Source of the DNA: Rhodobacteraceae bacterium F11138
GTDB lineage: Bacteria > Pseudomonadota > Alphaproteobacteria > Rhodobacterales > Rhodobacteraceae
Length of the DNA: 64,000 nt
Reading direction: 5' to 3'
Assembly: GCA_016521575.1 (NCBI GenBank)
Contig: JAEKDP010000007.1
Span: forward strand, 183,756-247,755
This document shows positions 38,258 through 48,685 of the stretch, one piece after another (position 1 is the first letter of the stretch; each line of letters starts with the position of its first letter). Both the position numbers and the translations under genes were made by a program. A model generated the notes under the pieces. It ran no database searches, was not told the origin of the DNA, and saw only the letters and a list, made by a program, of their open reading frames with translations.

Positions 38258-39474
38258 TGGACGGCTCGAAATTCGATGATGCCCTGACGGGCGAACAGAA
38301 GATCCGCAACTTCAACATCAACTTCGGCCCCCAGCATCCGGCGGCGCATGGTGTTTTGCGGCTGGTTCTGGAGCTGGACGGCGAAATCGTTGAACGGTGC
38401 GACCCGCATATCGGCCTGTTGCATCGCGGCACCGAAAAGCTGATGGAAAGCCGCACCTATCTGCAGAACCTGCCGTATTTCGACCGGCTGGATTATGTGG
38501 CCCCGATGAACCAGGAACACGCCTGGTGTCTGGCCATTGAAAAGCTGACCGGGGTCGATGTGCCGCGCCGCGCCAGCCTGATCCGGGTGCTCTATTCGGA
38601 AATCGGCCGTATTCTGAACCACCTTCTGAACGTGACCACACAGGCCATGGACGTTGGCGCGCTGACTCCGCCGCTGTGGGGGTTTGAAGAACGCGAAAAG
38701 CTGATGATCTTCTATGAACGGGCGTGTGGCGCGCGTCTGCACGCGGCCTATTTCCGCCCCGGCGGCGTGCATCAGGACCTGCCGGACGGGCTGCTTGAAG
38801 ATATAGAGACCTGGAGCCGCGATTTCCCGCGTGTGTTGGACGATATCGACGGCTTGCTGACCGAGAACCGGATCTTCAAGCAGCGCAATGCCGATATCGG
38901 GGTGGTGAGCGAAGAAGACATCCAGTTGTACGGGTTTTCCGGCGTCATGGTGCGCGGATCCGGTCTGGCGTGGGATCTGCGGCGCAGTCAGCCCTATGAA
39001 TGTTATGACGAGTTCGATTTCCAGATCCCGGTCGGCAAGAACGGCGATTGCTTTGATCGCTACCTCGTCCGGATGGAGGAGATGCGCCAGTCGCTGGCCA
39101 TCATCCAGCAGGCGATCGAAAAGCTGCGCGCACCGGACGGGCAGGGCGATGTGCTGGCACGTGGCAAGATCACCCCGCCGTCACGCAGCGACATGAAGAC
39201 CTCGATGGAGGCGCTGATTCACCACTTCAAACTGTATACCGAAGGGTTCCATGTCCCCGCGGGCGAGGTTTATGCCGCCGTGGAGGCGCCCAAGGGTGAA
39301 TTCGGCGTCTATCTCGTGTCCGATGGCACCAACAAGCCGTACCGCAGCAAGATCCGCGCGCCGGGCTTTTTGCACCTGCAGGCGATGGATCATGTCGCGG
39401 GCGGGCATCAGTTGGCCGATGTCGCGGCGATCATCGGCACCATGGACGTCGTGTTCGGAGAGATCGACCGATGA
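38257..39474 (+). CDS. nuoD: NADH-quinone oxidoreductase subunit D
   Basis: The 49 kDa-type subunit that forms the quinone-binding cavity with NuoB. The 405 residues begin with [20 protein letters not shown], whose histidines approach the quinone head group. [32 protein letters not shown] and the C-terminal [10 protein letters not shown] are standard. ATG 38257 overlaps the upstream small gene's stop. The stop is part of an ATGA that opens a 28-codon micro-ORF running to nuoE. Confidence 0.96.
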   Translation: MDGSKFDDALTGEQKIRNFNINFGPQHPAAHGVLRLVLELDGEIVERCDPHIGLLHRGTEKLMESRTYLQNLPYFDRLDYVAPMNQEHAWCLAIEKLTGVDVPRRASLIRVLYSEIGRILNHLLNVTTQAMDVGALTPPLWGFEEREKLMIFYERACGARLHAAYFRPGGVHQDLPDGLLEDIETWSRDFPRVLDDIDGLLTENRIFKQRNADIGVVSEEDIQLYGFSGVMVRGSGLAWDLRRSQPYECYDEFDFQIPVGKNGDCFDRYLVRMEEMRQSLAIIQQAIEKLRAPDGQGDVLARGKITPPSRSDMKTSMEALIHHFKLYTEGFHVPAGEVYAAVEAPKGEFGVYLVSDGTNKPYRSKIRAPGFLHLQAMDHVAGGHQLADVAAIIGTMDVVFGEIDR

Positions 39475-39557
39475 ACGCTTTCGCCCGCCCTGTTTTTGTT
39501 TCAAACACCCCCGCCGGAGGCTTTCACGCCTGCGACGCATACAGAAAGACGATCTAA
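39471..39557 (+). CDS. Micro-ORF bridging nuoD and nuoE (28 codons)
   Basis: ATG 39471 overlaps the nuoD TGA (ATGA), the frame fills the 82-base gap, and its TAA (39555-39557) shares the A of the nuoE ATG (TAATG). nuoE has no convincing ribosome site of its own, so reinitiation from this frame is a plausible way to translate it. The peptide is not recognised. Confidence 0.4.
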   Translation: MNAFARPVFVSNTPAGGFHACDAYRKTI

Positions 39558-40801
39558 TGCTTCGCCGTTTGCACCACGAACAGCCAGACTCCTTTGCATT
39601 CACCGCGGCCAACCTGGCCTGGGCCGAGGGTCAGATCAGCAAGTACCCCGAGGGCCGTCAGGCCAGCGCGATCATTCCCTTGTTGTGGCGCGCGCAAGAG
39701 CAGGAAGGCTGGCTGACGCGGCCCGCGATCGAAACCATCGCCGACATGCTGGGCATGGCCTATATCCGTGCCCTGGAAGTGGCCAGTTTCTATTTCATGT
39801 TCCAGTTGCAGCCGGTCGGAAGCGTTGCCCATATCCAGATCTGCGGCACCACGTCCTGCATGATCTGCGGGGCCGAGGACCTGATGGCGGTGTGTCAGGA
39901 CAAGATCGCCGCCAAGCCGCACACCCTGTCCGCGGACGGCAGGTTCAGCTGGGAAGAGGTCGAATGTCTGGGGTCCTGCTCCAATGCGCCGATGGCGCAG
40001 ATCGGCAAGGACTATTACGAGGATCTGACCGCCGAGCGGTTTGCTGAAATGCTGGATGAACTGGCTGCGGGCAAGGTGCCCACGCCGGGGCCGCAGAACG
40101 GGCGCTATGGCGCCGAGCCGCTGAGCGGGCTGACCAGCCTGACCGAACATGAAAGCGGGCGCACCCAATACAACGCCAGTGTTCAGTTGGCCGTGGACCT
40201 GGGGGATACGATCAAACGGATCGATGGCACCGAAGTTCCCCTGTTGACGCCGTGGCGCAAGGATGCGGCCAACAGCACGGCCGAACCGGCCGCACAGCAG
40301 CCTGCCGCCCGCGCACAGCCGGAAGCGCCTGTCGCGCCTGCCGATACCGCCGCGTCCGAACCCGCCGGGTCGGTCAAGCCGTCGACGCCATTGCCGGGAC
40401 AGGATGACCTGGCCGCACGCAAGGGAGTCTGGCGCTATCAAGGCGGTGATGACGCGGCTCGGACCGATGATGTCGAACCCGAGGTGCCGCTGGAAGTGGC
40501 CGAGGCCGAAGGCGAGAAGCCGGCGCTGCTGGAAGCCGCGCGCGACGGAACGGCGGACGATCTCAAGATGATCAAGGGCGTCGGACCCAAGCTGGAAAGC
40601 GCCCTGAACAGCATCGGCGTGTTTCATTTCGACCAGATCGCCAACTGGAGCCCGGCCGAGGTAGTCTGGGTGGATCAGAACCTCATTGGCTTCAAAGGGC
40701 GGGTCAGCCGGGACAACTGGGTCGATCAGGCCAAGTCGCTTGCGGCGGGCGAGGAAACCGAGTTCTCCAAACGCGCAGCCAAGGACGGGCTGTACGACTA
40801 A
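39557..40801 (+). CDS. nuoE: NADH-quinone oxidoreductase subunit E with long C-terminal extension
   Basis: A thioredoxin-like 2Fe-2S subunit (cluster N1a) of the NADH module. The canonical domain occupies residues 1 to about 170; ligands are in [10 protein letters not shown] and CLGSCSNAP. The protein is 414 residues, far longer than the usual 160-240: an Ala/Pro/Glu-rich linker (about 235-330) leads to a helix-hairpin-helix-like domain ([20 protein letters not shown], about 333-375) and a basic tail. Extended NuoE forms occur in Rhodobacter relatives. The extension could bind another subunit, but HhH modules usually bind DNA, so its job here is unclear. Confidence 0.93.
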   Translation: MLRRLHHEQPDSFAFTAANLAWAEGQISKYPEGRQASAIIPLLWRAQEQEGWLTRPAIETIADMLGMAYIRALEVASFYFMFQLQPVGSVAHIQICGTTSCMICGAEDLMAVCQDKIAAKPHTLSADGRFSWEEVECLGSCSNAPMAQIGKDYYEDLTAERFAEMLDELAAGKVPTPGPQNGRYGAEPLSGLTSLTEHESGRTQYNASVQLAVDLGDTIKRIDGTEVPLLTPWRKDAANSTAEPAAQQPAARAQPEAPVAPADTAASEPAGSVKPSTPLPGQDDLAARKGVWRYQGGDDAARTDDVEPEVPLEVAEAEGEKPALLEAARDGTADDLKMIKGVGPKLESALNSIGVFHFDQIANWSPAEVVWVDQNLIGFKGRVSRDNWVDQAKSLAAGEETEFSKRAAKDGLYD

Positions 40802-40831
40802 CCCTGTCCGCGGCCGCGGGCGAAACGCAGA

Positions 40832-41065
40832 ATGGATCAGATGAGCACGGAACAGGACAGACACTTTGCCCGCAAGGGTCGCAACACCGGTCTGGTGATT
40901 GCGGCGGCGGGCATTGCGGCCATTCTGGCGCCCTGGCTGGTTCGGGTTCTGGGCCTGCCGGTGCGTTTTGAGATGCTGATCTACTTCGGCACCCTGGCCG
41001 CGTTTGTTTGGGCGCTGGTCAACATTTACCAACTCTGGCGTCTGCGCCAGGACAGTCAAAGGTAG
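40832..41065 (+). CDS. Small two-helix membrane protein (DUF5337-like) between nuoE and nuoF
   Basis: A 77-residue protein with a charged N-terminus, two membrane helices (about 20-38 and 47-66) and a basic C-terminus WRLRQDSQR. It resembles the DUF5337 proteins seen in Rhodobacteraceae nuo operons. ATG 40832 and ATG 40841 are both possible starts. nuoF begins 6 bases after its stop, so the gene is embedded in the operon. Function unknown. Confidence 0.75.
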   Translation: MDQMSTEQDRHFARKGRNTGLVIAAAGIAAILAPWLVRVLGLPVRFEMLIYFGTLAAFVWALVNIYQLWRLRQDSQR

Positions 41066-41071
41066 GCAATC

Positions 41072-42370
41072 ATGCTGAAAGACCAGGACCGGATCTTTAC
41101 CAACCTTTACGGGATGCATGACCGCACCCTGGCCGGAGCCCGGGCTCGGGGCCATTGGGACGGCACGGCGGGGCTGATTCAAAAGGGGCGCGACTGGATC
41201 ATCCAGCAGATGAAGGATTCCGGCTTGCGCGGCCGTGGCGGTGCGGGGTTCCCGACGGGGTTGAAATGGTCCTTCATGCCCAAGGAAAGCGACGGGCGGC
41301 CTGCCTATCTGGTGGTCAACGCGGATGAATCCGAACCGGGCACCTGCAAGGACCGCGAAATCATGCGTCACGATCCGCACACGCTGATCGAAGGCTGCCT
41401 GATTGCGTCTTTCGCAATGAGCGCGAACGCCTGTTACATCTACATTCGCGGTGAATATATCCGCGAGAGAGAGGCGTTGCAGGCGGCCATCGACGAAGCC
41501 TATGACGCCGGGCTGCTGGGGCCGAATGCCGCCGGGTCGGGCTGGGATTTCGATCTGTATCTGCATCATGGCGCGGGGGCTTACATCTGCGGCGAGGAAA
41601 CCGCGCTGCTGGAAAGCCTGGAAGGCAAGAAGGGTATGCCACGGATGAAACCGCCTTTCCCGGCGGGTGCCGGCCTGTATGGCTGTCCGACCACCGTGAA
41701 CAACGTGGAATCCATCGCCGTGGTGCCCACCATCCTGCGGCGTGGCCCGGAATGGTTTGCGGGATTTGGCCGCGCCAACAACGCGGGCACCAAGCTGTAT
41801 GCGATCAGCGGCCATGTGAACAACCCATGCGTGGTCGAAGAGGCGATGAGCATCAGTTTCGAAGAGCTGATCGACCGGCATTGTGGCGGTATTCGCGGGG
41901 GCTGGGACAATCTCAAGGCGGTCATCCCGGGGGGATCTTCGGTGCCGCTGCTGCCGGGCAAGATCATGAAGGAAGACTGCATCATGGATTTCGACTGGCT
42001 GCGCGAGCAGAAGTCGGGACTGGGCACCGCCGCCGTGATCGTGATGGACAATTCGACCGATGTGATCAAGGCCATCTGGCGGCTGAGCAAGTTCTACAAA
42101 CATGAAAGCTGCGGGCAATGCACGCCCTGCCGCGAAGGCACCGGCTGGATGATGCGGGTGATGGACAGGCTGGTGTCGGGCGATGCCGAGCCCGAGGAAA
42201 TCGACATGCTGCTGGATGTGACCAAACAGGTCGAAGGTCACACGATCTGCGCGCTTGGCGACGCGGCGGCCTGGCCGATCCAGGGGCTGATCCGGCATTT
42301 CCGCGATGAAATCGAAGACCGCATCAAGCACAAACGCACGGGACGCGTCAGCGCGGTCGCGGCGGAATAG
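41072..42370 (+). CDS. nuoF: NADH-quinone oxidoreductase subunit F
   Basis: The NADH- and FMN-binding subunit, where electrons enter complex I. The 432 residues include the FMN/NADH site [32 protein letters not shown], the second nucleotide segment [19 protein letters not shown], and the N3 4Fe-4S ligands [15 protein letters not shown] plus the cysteine of [13 protein letters not shown]. Length and order are standard. It is followed by two small exported protein genes before nuoG. Confidence 0.97.
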   Translation: MLKDQDRIFTNLYGMHDRTLAGARARGHWDGTAGLIQKGRDWIIQQMKDSGLRGRGGAGFPTGLKWSFMPKESDGRPAYLVVNADESEPGTCKDREIMRHDPHTLIEGCLIASFAMSANACYIYIRGEYIREREALQAAIDEAYDAGLLGPNAAGSGWDFDLYLHHGAGAYICGEETALLESLEGKKGMPRMKPPFPAGAGLYGCPTTVNNVESIAVVPTILRRGPEWFAGFGRANNAGTKLYAISGHVNNPCVVEEAMSISFEELIDRHCGGIRGGWDNLKAVIPGGSSVPLLPGKIMKEDCIMDFDWLREQKSGLGTAAVIVMDNSTDVIKAIWRLSKFYKHESCGQCTPCREGTGWMMRVMDRLVSGDAEPEEIDMLLDVTKQVEGHTICALGDAAAWPIQGLIRHFRDEIEDRIKHKRTGRVSAVAAE

Positions 42371-42431
42371 GGGGCGGAGGTGGCTTTCAACGCAACTTTT
42401 TTCACGCCCACCGTGGTGTTCTGAACCGGAT

Positions 42432-42833
42432 ATGATGCAGTCTTTTCGCATAGCACCCCCAATGAAGCGCCGCACAGCGTTGCCGCGTGTGCCGACGGTT
42501 CTGATCTCGCTGGGCCTGATTGCGGCGCTGGCTGTGGTTTCGGGCTGTTCCGGGCGGAACAAGAACGCGCTTGCGTTTGACGGGGTCGTGTTCAAGGCGC
42601 GTACAAAACCGGTGGACAAGAAAGTTTCGCGTGCGGATTTCACTGCCACCGTGTTCGACGTGTCGCGGTCGCTGGACGGGGCGCGCGAAGCGGCGCGGTA
42701 TGAGGGAACCAAATACTGCATCGCCAACTATGGCAGTTCTCTGATCGACTGGTCCGTCGGGCCGGAAACCGAACCCGGCCGGCTGAGCGTTGCGGATGAT
42801 GCGATCACCTTTCGCGGGCGGTGCGACCCATGA
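42432..42833 (+). CDS. Small probable lipoprotein between nuoF and nuoG
   Basis: A protein of 133 residues from ATG 42432, or 123 from ATG 42462. A basic N-region, a hydrophobic stretch and the lipobox-like VVSGC predict a lipoprotein anchored by that cysteine. The rest (about 95 residues) contains two further cysteines near the end and is not recognised. Its TGA overlaps the next gene's ATG (ATGA), so the two are coupled. The position in the nuo operon is the only clue to function. Confidence 0.65.
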   Translation: MMQSFRIAPPMKRRTALPRVPTVLISLGLIAALAVVSGCSGRNKNALAFDGVVFKARTKPVDKKVSRADFTATVFDVSRSLDGAREAARYEGTKYCIANYGSSLIDWSVGPETEPGRLSVADDAITFRGRCDP

Positions 42834-43279
42834 GCCAGATGATCGGATATTGCAAATTGGGGCCTGTCCCGGCGGTCTCCCGGGCTGTTGTGCTGATCTT
42901 TTCGATCTGCGCGGCACCGGTTGCGGCAGCCGAGGGCAAGCCGTCGATGCGTGATGTGCCCGAGATCGAGAACACTCTGTTTGCCGCGGCAATTGCCCAT
43001 GAGATCAGCGAACATTGCGACAGCATCTCGGAACGCCGTCTGAAGGCGATCGGCATGGCGTGGCGTCTGCGCTCGCGCGCAAACGAGCTGGGGTACTCGG
43101 ATGCCGAGATCAGGGCCTATGTGGAATCCGATGCGGAAAAAGACCGGATGCGCGCCAAGGGCGAAGCGTTCCTGTCCCAAAACGGCGTGTCCTACGCCGA
43201 CTCCAAAACCTTCTGCACCTTCGGGCGTGCGGAAATCGAGAAATCCAGCGCGATCGGCGCGCTTTTGAAGGCGAGATAG
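42830..43279 (+). CDS. Exported DUF5333-like protein between nuoF and nuoG
   Basis: A 149-residue protein with a signal peptide (hydrophobic AVVLIFSICAAPVAAAEG, cleavage near AAA-E) and a helical mature domain bearing two cysteines (SEHCDSIS, KTFCTFG) that could form a disulfide. It resembles the DUF5333 family of Rhodobacteraceae. The start overlaps the lipoprotein gene stop, and nuoG begins three bases after its end. A periplasmic protein inside a complex I operon is unexpected; it may help assemble or stabilise the membrane arm, but nothing proves this. Confidence 0.75.
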   Translation: MSQMIGYCKLGPVPAVSRAVVLIFSICAAPVAAAEGKPSMRDVPEIENTLFAAAIAHEISEHCDSISERRLKAIGMAWRLRSRANELGYSDAEIRAYVESDAEKDRMRAKGEAFLSQNGVSYADSKTFCTFGRAEIEKSSAIGALLKAR

Positions 43280-43282
43280 ACC

Positions 43283-45304
43283 ATGTCTGACCTGCGCAAG
43301 ATCAACATCGACGGCACCGAAGTCGAAGTCGACGGGGCCATGACCCTGATCCAGGCCTGCGAAGTGGCGGGCGTGGAAATCCCGCGTTTCTGCTATCACG
43401 AACGGCTGACCATCGCCGGCAACTGCCGGATGTGTCTGGTCGAAGTCGTGGGCGGCCCTCCGAAACCCGCCGCCAGCTGCGCCATGCAGGTGCGCGATCT
43501 GCGCCCCGGGCCTGAAGGGCAGGCGCCGCAGGTCAAGACCAATTCGCCCATGGTCAAGAAGGCCCGTGAAGGGGTGATGGAATTCCTGCTGATCAACCAC
43601 CCGCTGGATTGCCCGATCTGCGACCAGGGTGGCGAATGTGATCTGCAGGATCAGGCAATGGCCTATGGCGTTGATTTCAGCCGCTTCCGCGAGGCCAAGC
43701 GCGCCACCGAGGATCTGGATCTGGGGCCGCTGGTGGAAACTCACATGACGCGCTGCATTTCCTGCACCCGCTGTGTGCGTTTCACCACCGAGGTCGCCGG
43801 GATCACCCAGATGGGGCAGACCGGCCGCGGCGAAGATGCTGAAATCACCAGCTATCTCGGCGAGACGCTGGACAGCAACATGCAAGGCAACATCATTGAT
43901 CTGTGCCCGGTTGGTGCTTTGGTTTCAAAGCCCTACGCCTTTACCGCCCGCCCCTGGGAATTGACCAAGACCGAAAGCATCGACGTGATGGATGCCTTGG
44001 GGTCCAACATTCGCGTTGATACCAAGGGCCGCGAAGTGATGCGTTTCCTGCCACGCAACAACGACGGCGTGAACGAAGAATGGATTTCGGACAAGACCCG
44101 TTTCGTCTGGGACGGTTTGCGTCGCCAAAGGCTGGATCAGCCCTATGTCCGCGAGAACGGCAAACTGCGTCCGGCCAGCTGGCCCGAGGCGTTGACCAAA
44201 GCCGCGGATGCGATCAAGGGTGCCGGGACGCTTGCCGGTCTGGTCGGCGATCTGGCCCCGGTCGAGGCGGCCTTTGCCCTCAAGCAGATGATCGAGGGAC
44301 AGGGTGGCGTCGTCGAATGCCGCACCGATGGCGCTAAATTGCCCGCAGGCAATCGCGGCGCCTATGTGGGCACGGCGACGATCGAAGACATCGACCGCGC
44401 CGAGCGGATCCTGTTGATTGGCACCAACCCGCGCGTCGAATCCCCGGTCCTGAATGCGCGTATCCGCAAGGCGTGGAGCCACGGCGCCGATGTCGCCCTG
44501 GTGGGGCAAGCGGTTGATCTGACGTATGAATATGCGCATATCGGTGATGATCGCGCGGCTTTGCAACAGGTTGTGGACATGGGCGGTGACGATGAGATCC
44601 GCAATCGCGCCTCGCTTGTGATCGTCGGGCAGGGCGCTCTGCAAGAGGCAGACGGCGCTGCAGTTCTGGCGGCCGCGCAGCAGATCGCCGAGTTGACCCA
44701 AAGCGGCCTGCTGGTCCTGCACACCGCGGCGGGACGCGTTGGGGCAATGGATGCGGGCTGTACCACCGAACGCGGCATGGATGCGGTGGGCGAGGCCGAT
44801 GTGATCTATAACCTGGGCGCAGACGAGATCGACATCGCGCCAGGTGCTTTCGTGATCTATCAGGGCAGCCACGGGGATCGGGGGGCACACCGCGCGGACG
44901 TGATTCTGCCCGGAGCCGCCTATACGGAAGAACAGGGTCTGTTCGTGAACACCGAAGGCCGCCCGCAGCTGGCGTTGCGTGCCGGGTTTGCGCCGGGGCA
45001 GGCCAAGGAAAACTGGGCGATCCTGCGGGCTCTGTCCGCCGAACTGGACGCAACCTTGCCCTATGATTCGTTGGCCCAGTTGCGTCAGGTCCTGGTTGCG
45101 GAAGTGCCGCATCTTGCTTTGATCGATCAGGTTCCGGCCAATCCTGTTCAGGCCCTGGACACGGCACCATTGGGCAAGGCCAGCTTCCGGAACGCGGTTG
45201 AGGATTTCTATCTGACAAACCCGATTGCGCGGGCCAGTACGCTTATGGCCGAGTTGTCGGCCAACGCCCGCGCGCGCGGTGAAGCCCGGATTGCGGCGCA
45301 ATGA
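43283..45304 (+). CDS. nuoG: NADH-quinone oxidoreductase subunit G
   Basis: The 75 kDa-type subunit with several Fe-S clusters, 673 residues. The N-terminal ferredoxin domain has [19 protein letters not shown] (2Fe-2S), then [14 protein letters not shown] and the 4Fe-4S motif [10 protein letters not shown]. The rest is a molybdopterin-oxidoreductase-like domain without a cofactor, as in mitochondrial homologues. It is shorter than the enterobacterial type and matches the Paracoccus/mitochondrial form. Its TGA overlaps the ATG of an 86-codon frame that fills the gap to nuoH. Confidence 0.96.
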   Translation: MSDLRKINIDGTEVEVDGAMTLIQACEVAGVEIPRFCYHERLTIAGNCRMCLVEVVGGPPKPAASCAMQVRDLRPGPEGQAPQVKTNSPMVKKAREGVMEFLLINHPLDCPICDQGGECDLQDQAMAYGVDFSRFREAKRATEDLDLGPLVETHMTRCISCTRCVRFTTEVAGITQMGQTGRGEDAEITSYLGETLDSNMQGNIIDLCPVGALVSKPYAFTARPWELTKTESIDVMDALGSNIRVDTKGREVMRFLPRNNDGVNEEWISDKTRFVWDGLRRQRLDQPYVRENGKLRPASWPEALTKAADAIKGAGTLAGLVGDLAPVEAAFALKQMIEGQGGVVECRTDGAKLPAGNRGAYVGTATIEDIDRAERILLIGTNPRVESPVLNARIRKAWSHGADVALVGQAVDLTYEYAHIGDDRAALQQVVDMGGDDEIRNRASLVIVGQGALQEADGAAVLAAAQQIAELTQSGLLVLHTAAGRVGAMDAGCTTERGMDAVGEADVIYNLGADEIDIAPGAFVIYQGSHGDRGAHRADVILPGAAYTEEQGLFVNTEGRPQLALRAGFAPGQAKENWAILRALSAELDATLPYDSLAQLRQVLVAEVPHLALIDQVPANPVQALDTAPLGKASFRNAVEDFYLTNPIARASTLMAELSANARARGEARIAAQ

Positions 45305-45561
45305 AACCGGTGCGGATCATATCACGTCCAGGCCCGCGCAGCGGCCCGTCTGCGGGGCTGTCGCGCGTCGCGTTCGACCGCGGGGTCGAACCGTGGCATT
45401 TGTGCCAGGTCAGGGCGGAAAAGGCTGGCATGCGGGCAGCAGATGCTGTTTACAGCAACTCGCCAGCCCTGCCTGGCAGGATGGGACCCATCGACGCCCA
45501 GGTCGTAATCGCCAATTGTGCGAATAAACGGAATACCCACGGTGTGAGGACTTATGGCTGA
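45301..45561 (+). CDS. Unrecognised 86-codon ORF filling the nuoG-nuoH gap
   Basis: The ATG overlaps the nuoG stop (ATGA) and the TGA lies 8 bases inside nuoH, so the frame exactly bridges the 249-base gap. The peptide is basic and Arg/Pro/Ala-rich with no signal peptide or known domain. nuoH has its own GAGGA site, so coupling is not strictly needed. It could be a real small protein, a ribosome-transit frame, or chance in GC-rich DNA; apart from it the gap shows nothing recognisable. Confidence 0.35.
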   Translation: MKPVRIISRPGPRSGPSAGLSRVAFDRGVEPWHLCQVRAEKAGMRAADAVYSNSPALPGRMGPIDAQVVIANCANKRNTHGVRTYG

Positions 45562-46591
45562 CTTCTTTTCCACTCCGGGCGGCATCGCCGTGCTGATACT
45601 GGCGCAGGTGCTTGCCGTTGTTGCCTTTGTCATGATCTCGCTGTTGTTCCTGGTCTATGGCGACCGCAAGATCTGGGCGGCGGTCCAGATGCGGCGCGGC
45701 CCGAACGTGGTCGGTGTTTACGGGCTGCTGCAATCCGTGGCGGACGCGCTGAAATATGTGGTCAAGGAAGTGGTCATTCCGGCCGGGTCGGACCGGACGG
45801 TGTTCCTGTTGGCGCCCTTGACCAGCTTTGTTCTGGCGATGATTGCCTGGGCCGTGATTCCGTTCAACGACGGCTGGGTCCTGTCGGACATCAATGTCGC
45901 GATCCTGTATGTGTTCGCGGTGTCGTCGCTTGAGGTCTACGGCGTGATCATGGGGGGCTGGGCGTCCAACTCGAAATACCCGTTCCTGGGATCGCTGCGT
46001 TCGGCGGCCCAGATGATTTCCTATGAAGTGTCGATCGGGCTGATCATCATCGGCGTGATCCTGTCCACCGGCAGCCTGAACTTTGGCGATATCGTGCGGG
46101 CCCAGGACGGCAACTTCGGGTTCTTCAGCTGGTACTGGCTGCCACATTTCCCGATGGTGTTCCTGTTCTTCATTTCGGCCCTGGCTGAAACCAACCGCCC
46201 GCCGTTTGACTTGCCCGAAGCGGAAAGTGAACTGGTAGCGGGTTACCAGGTGGAATATTCCGCCACGCCCTTCCTGTTGTTCATGGCGGGCGAATATATC
46301 GCCATCTTCCTGATGTGCGCGCTGACAAGCCTGCTGTTCTTCGGCGGCTGGCTGTCGCCCATCCCCGGGCTACCCGATGGCGTGCTGTGGATGGTGGCCA
46401 AGATGGCGTTCTTCTTCTTCCTCTTCGCGATGGTCAAGGCCATCACACCGCGATATCGCTATGACCAGCTGATGCGTCTGGGGTGGAAAGTGTTCTTGCC
46501 GTTCTCTCTGGCGTGGGTTGTATTCGTGTCCTTCGCCGCCAAGTTCGATTGGTTCTGGGGCGCCTTCGCGCGCTGGGGCACGGGGGGCTGA
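45554..46591 (+). CDS. nuoH: NADH-quinone oxidoreductase subunit H
   Basis: A membrane subunit (ND1) that links the quinone cavity to the proton channels. It has 345 residues with about eight helices. The conserved acidic quinone-tunnel loop is [20 protein letters not shown], and [20 protein letters not shown] marks the first loop. GAGGA precedes ATG 45554. Three bases after its stop comes a small 65-codon gene, then nuoI. Confidence 0.96.
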   Translation: MADFFSTPGGIAVLILAQVLAVVAFVMISLLFLVYGDRKIWAAVQMRRGPNVVGVYGLLQSVADALKYVVKEVVIPAGSDRTVFLLAPLTSFVLAMIAWAVIPFNDGWVLSDINVAILYVFAVSSLEVYGVIMGGWASNSKYPFLGSLRSAAQMISYEVSIGLIIIGVILSTGSLNFGDIVRAQDGNFGFFSWYWLPHFPMVFLFFISALAETNRPPFDLPEAESELVAGYQVEYSATPFLLFMAGEYIAIFLMCALTSLLFFGGWLSPIPGLPDGVLWMVAKMAFFFFLFAMVKAITPRYRYDQLMRLGWKVFLPFSLAWVVFVSFAAKFDWFWGAFARWGTGG

Positions 46592-46593
46592 AC

Positions 46594-46791
46594 ATGACGC
46601 TGGCGCAATATATTCAGCAAGCCGATGCCGCCGAACTGACCGCATTGGCGACATACCTGACCGGCGAGTTCGGTATGCAGGAAACCAACCCGGTCGACGG
46701 AACCAAGCGTCCCGCCCAGGTCGAGAACGTTACTTCGGCCTTTGGGGCCTGGGCCTACATGCAACTCAACATCCAGGACCAGGGGGACTGA
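46594..46791 (+). CDS. Small 65-residue protein between nuoH and nuoI
   Basis: A short soluble acidic protein beginning [15 protein letters not shown] and ending NIQDQGD, mostly helical, with no signal sequence and no known domain. It starts three bases after the nuoH stop with a GGGGGG ribosome site, and nuoI starts two bases after its own stop, so spacing strongly suggests translation. It may be another lineage-specific complex I accessory frame. Confidence 0.65.
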   Translation: MTLAQYIQQADAAELTALATYLTGEFGMQETNPVDGTKRPAQVENVTSAFGAWAYMQLNIQDQGD

Positions 46792-46792
46792 A

Positions 46793-47287
46793 ATGGCGCA
46801 GATGGACTATACACGGGCCGCGAAATACTTCCTGTTGTGGGATTTCGTGATCGGCATGAAGCTGGGTCTAAAGTATTTCTTCGCCCCCAAGGCGACGGTG
46901 AACTATCCGCATGAGAAAGGCCCGCTGTCGCCGCGTTTTCGCGGTGAACATGCGCTGCGCCGCTATCCCAACGGCGAGGAACGCTGCATTGCCTGCAAGC
47001 TGTGCGAAGCGATCTGTCCGGCGCAAGCCATCACCATCGACGCCGAGCCGCGCGAAGACGGCAGCCGCCGCACGACGCGCTATGACATCGACATGACCAA
47101 ATGCATCTATTGCGGTTTCTGCCAGGAAGCCTGCCCGGTGGATGCGATTGTCGAAGGTCCGAATTTCGAGTTCGCGGCCGAGACCCGCGAAGAACTGTTC
47201 TACGACAAGGACAAGCTGTTGGAGAACGGTGAACGCTGGGAAGCCGAGATTGCCCGCAATCTGGAACTGGACGCGCCGTACCGATGA
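46793..47287 (+). CDS. nuoI: NADH-quinone oxidoreductase subunit I
   Basis: A ferredoxin-like subunit of 164 residues with two 4Fe-4S clusters (N6a, N6b): ligands [12 protein letters not shown] and [12 protein letters not shown]. The N-terminal amphipathic helix ([19 protein letters not shown]) lies on the membrane. The conserved [19 protein letters not shown] and VEGPNFEFA segments match the mitochondrial TYKY type. Its TGA overlaps the next gene's ATG. Confidence 0.96.
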   Translation: MAQMDYTRAAKYFLLWDFVIGMKLGLKYFFAPKATVNYPHEKGPLSPRFRGEHALRRYPNGEERCIACKLCEAICPAQAITIDAEPREDGSRRTTRYDIDMTKCIYCGFCQEACPVDAIVEGPNFEFAAETREELFYDKDKLLENGERWEAEIARNLELDAPYR

Positions 47288-47691
47288 CTGATCCGACCAA
47301 CCCGTTCGATGCCATGATGGCGCAGGCCCAAGAGATGGCCAAGGCGCTGAACCCGGCGTTGGAGAGCTTTTCACCCAAGGGGTTCGAGAACCTGTGGCCG
47401 ACGATGCCGAAAGAGGCGATGGAACTGATGTTCGGCAATGCGGTCAACACGGACGGGCTGGACGCCAAGACCCGGCTTTTGCTGACCCTGGCGGGGTTGA
47501 CGATGCAGGGCGCGCAGGCCGATACGGCCGTGCGGCAGACCGTGCGCCATGCGGTTGCGGCGGGCGCACGAAAACAGGAGATCGTGGAAACGATCGGCCA
47601 GATGTCGGTGTTTGCCGGTATTCCGGCCATGACCCGGGCGCTGGAAGCGGCGCAGCAGGCCATGGGCGAGACAGAGGATGACAGGACATGA
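47284..47691 (+). CDS. Carboxymuconolactone decarboxylase-family protein inside the nuo operon
   Basis: A 135-residue soluble protein with an all-helical CMD/AhpD-like domain ([21 protein letters not shown], then [27 protein letters not shown]). The CxxC of peroxidase-type AhpD proteins is absent, so a redox function is not supported. It overlaps nuoI (ATGA) and nuoJ (ATGA), so it is tightly coupled to complex I genes. The role is unknown. Confidence 0.8.
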   Translation: MTDPTNPFDAMMAQAQEMAKALNPALESFSPKGFENLWPTMPKEAMELMFGNAVNTDGLDAKTRLLLTLAGLTMQGAQADTAVRQTVRHAVAAGARKQEIVETIGQMSVFAGIPAMTRALEAAQQAMGETEDDRT

Positions 47692-48290
47692 GCGTGTTTG
47701 CTTTCTATCTCTTTGCGATCTGCGTGATCACCGGGGGCTTTTTCACCGTTGTCAGCCGCCAGCCGGTTCATTCGGTGTTGTGGCTGATCCTCAGCTTCAT
47801 TTCCTCGGCCGGGCTGTTTGTTCTGCTGGGCGCCGAATTCGTGGCCATGTTGCTGGTCATCGTCTATGTCGGCGCGGTCGCGGTGCTGTTTCTGTTCGTG
47901 GTGATGATGCTGGATGTGGATTTCGCCGAACTCAAGGCCGAGATGGCCCGTTACATGCCCCTTGCCCTGCTGATCGGGCTGGTCATCCTGATGCAGTTCG
48001 TCATGGCCTTTGGCGCATGGGAAAGCAGCCATGCCGCCGCTGATATGCGGGCGCAGGTGGTGCCGGTGGACCGTCACAACACCGAAGCCCTGGGTCTGAT
48101 CCTGTATGATCAGTATTTCCTGTTGTTTCAGCTCGCGGGTCTGATCCTGCTGGTGGCCATGATCGGGGCCATCGTGCTGACCTTGCGCCATCGTACCGAC
48201 GTCAAGCGGCAGAACATCGTTGCCCAGATGATGCGGGATCCGGCCAAGGCGATGGAACTGAAGGACGTGAAACCGGGGCAGGGGCTGTGA
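47688..48290 (+). CDS. nuoJ: NADH-quinone oxidoreductase subunit J
   Basis: A membrane subunit (ND6) of 200 residues with five helices. The third, [21 protein letters not shown], contains the conserved Tyr/Gly region that forms a pi-bulge and couples quinone chemistry to proton movement. The start overlaps the CMD-family gene (ATGA) and the stop shares a base with the next small gene (TGATG). The C-terminal tail is long and hydrophilic. Confidence 0.95.
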   Translation: MSVFAFYLFAICVITGGFFTVVSRQPVHSVLWLILSFISSAGLFVLLGAEFVAMLLVIVYVGAVAVLFLFVVMMLDVDFAELKAEMARYMPLALLIGLVILMQFVMAFGAWESSHAAADMRAQVVPVDRHNTEALGLILYDQYFLLFQLAGLILLVAMIGAIVLTLRHRTDVKRQNIVAQMMRDPAKAMELKDVKPGQGL

Positions 48291-48682
48291 TGATGCGGAC
48301 TCGCTTTTCCGATTTCATTCGTTGCTCAACGCTCGCGGCAGGAGGGCTGTTGTCAACCGCCGGTGTCGCGATGGCGCAAACCGCGATCGACACGCCGCAG
48401 AAGATCGATGCGCATTTCGAAGTGGCCAGCAAGGATTTTGGCGGCGGCAAGGTTCAGTTGCATTCCCGCAAAGAAGGTGACACCGGCACGACGCATAGCG
48501 TGCACAATTTCGATTGCAGCAACAGGACATATGTCCCGGTGTTCGCTGACGGTGTCAGCCCGGACGCATTCCCCATGGACAACCTGGATTTCAATCTGAA
48601 CCCGATTGAAGAAACCTCTCCGGTTGCGCCCCTGGCGCAACACGCATGCAAGAAGCACGGCTATCCGTTGCTGGAATGGTGA
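48290..48682 (+). CDS. Exported small protein between nuoJ and nuoK
   Basis: A 130-residue protein with a signal peptide (STLAAGGLLSTAGVAMAQ, cleavage near AMA-Q). The mature part (about 100 residues) has two cysteines (NFDCSNRT, QHACKKHG) and is not assigned to a family. The ATG shares a base with the nuoJ stop; nuoK begins three bases after its TGA. It is another periplasmic protein embedded in the operon, with no known function. Confidence 0.65.
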   Translation: MMRTRFSDFIRCSTLAAGGLLSTAGVAMAQTAIDTPQKIDAHFEVASKDFGGGKVQLHSRKEGDTGTTHSVHNFDCSNRTYVPVFADGVSPDAFPMDNLDFNLNPIEETSPVAPLAQHACKKHGYPLLEW

Positions 48683-48685
48683 AAC

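Noticed and set aside
42380..42424. 14-codon GTG frame with a GGAGG site between nuoF and the lipoprotein gene
   Set aside because: Too short to support; no overlap with either neighbour.
39554..42727. Minus-strand open frame of more than 1000 codons antisense to nuoE-nuoF
   Set aside because: It mirrors the codon bias of the real genes on the other strand, has no recognisable domain and crosses several true genes.
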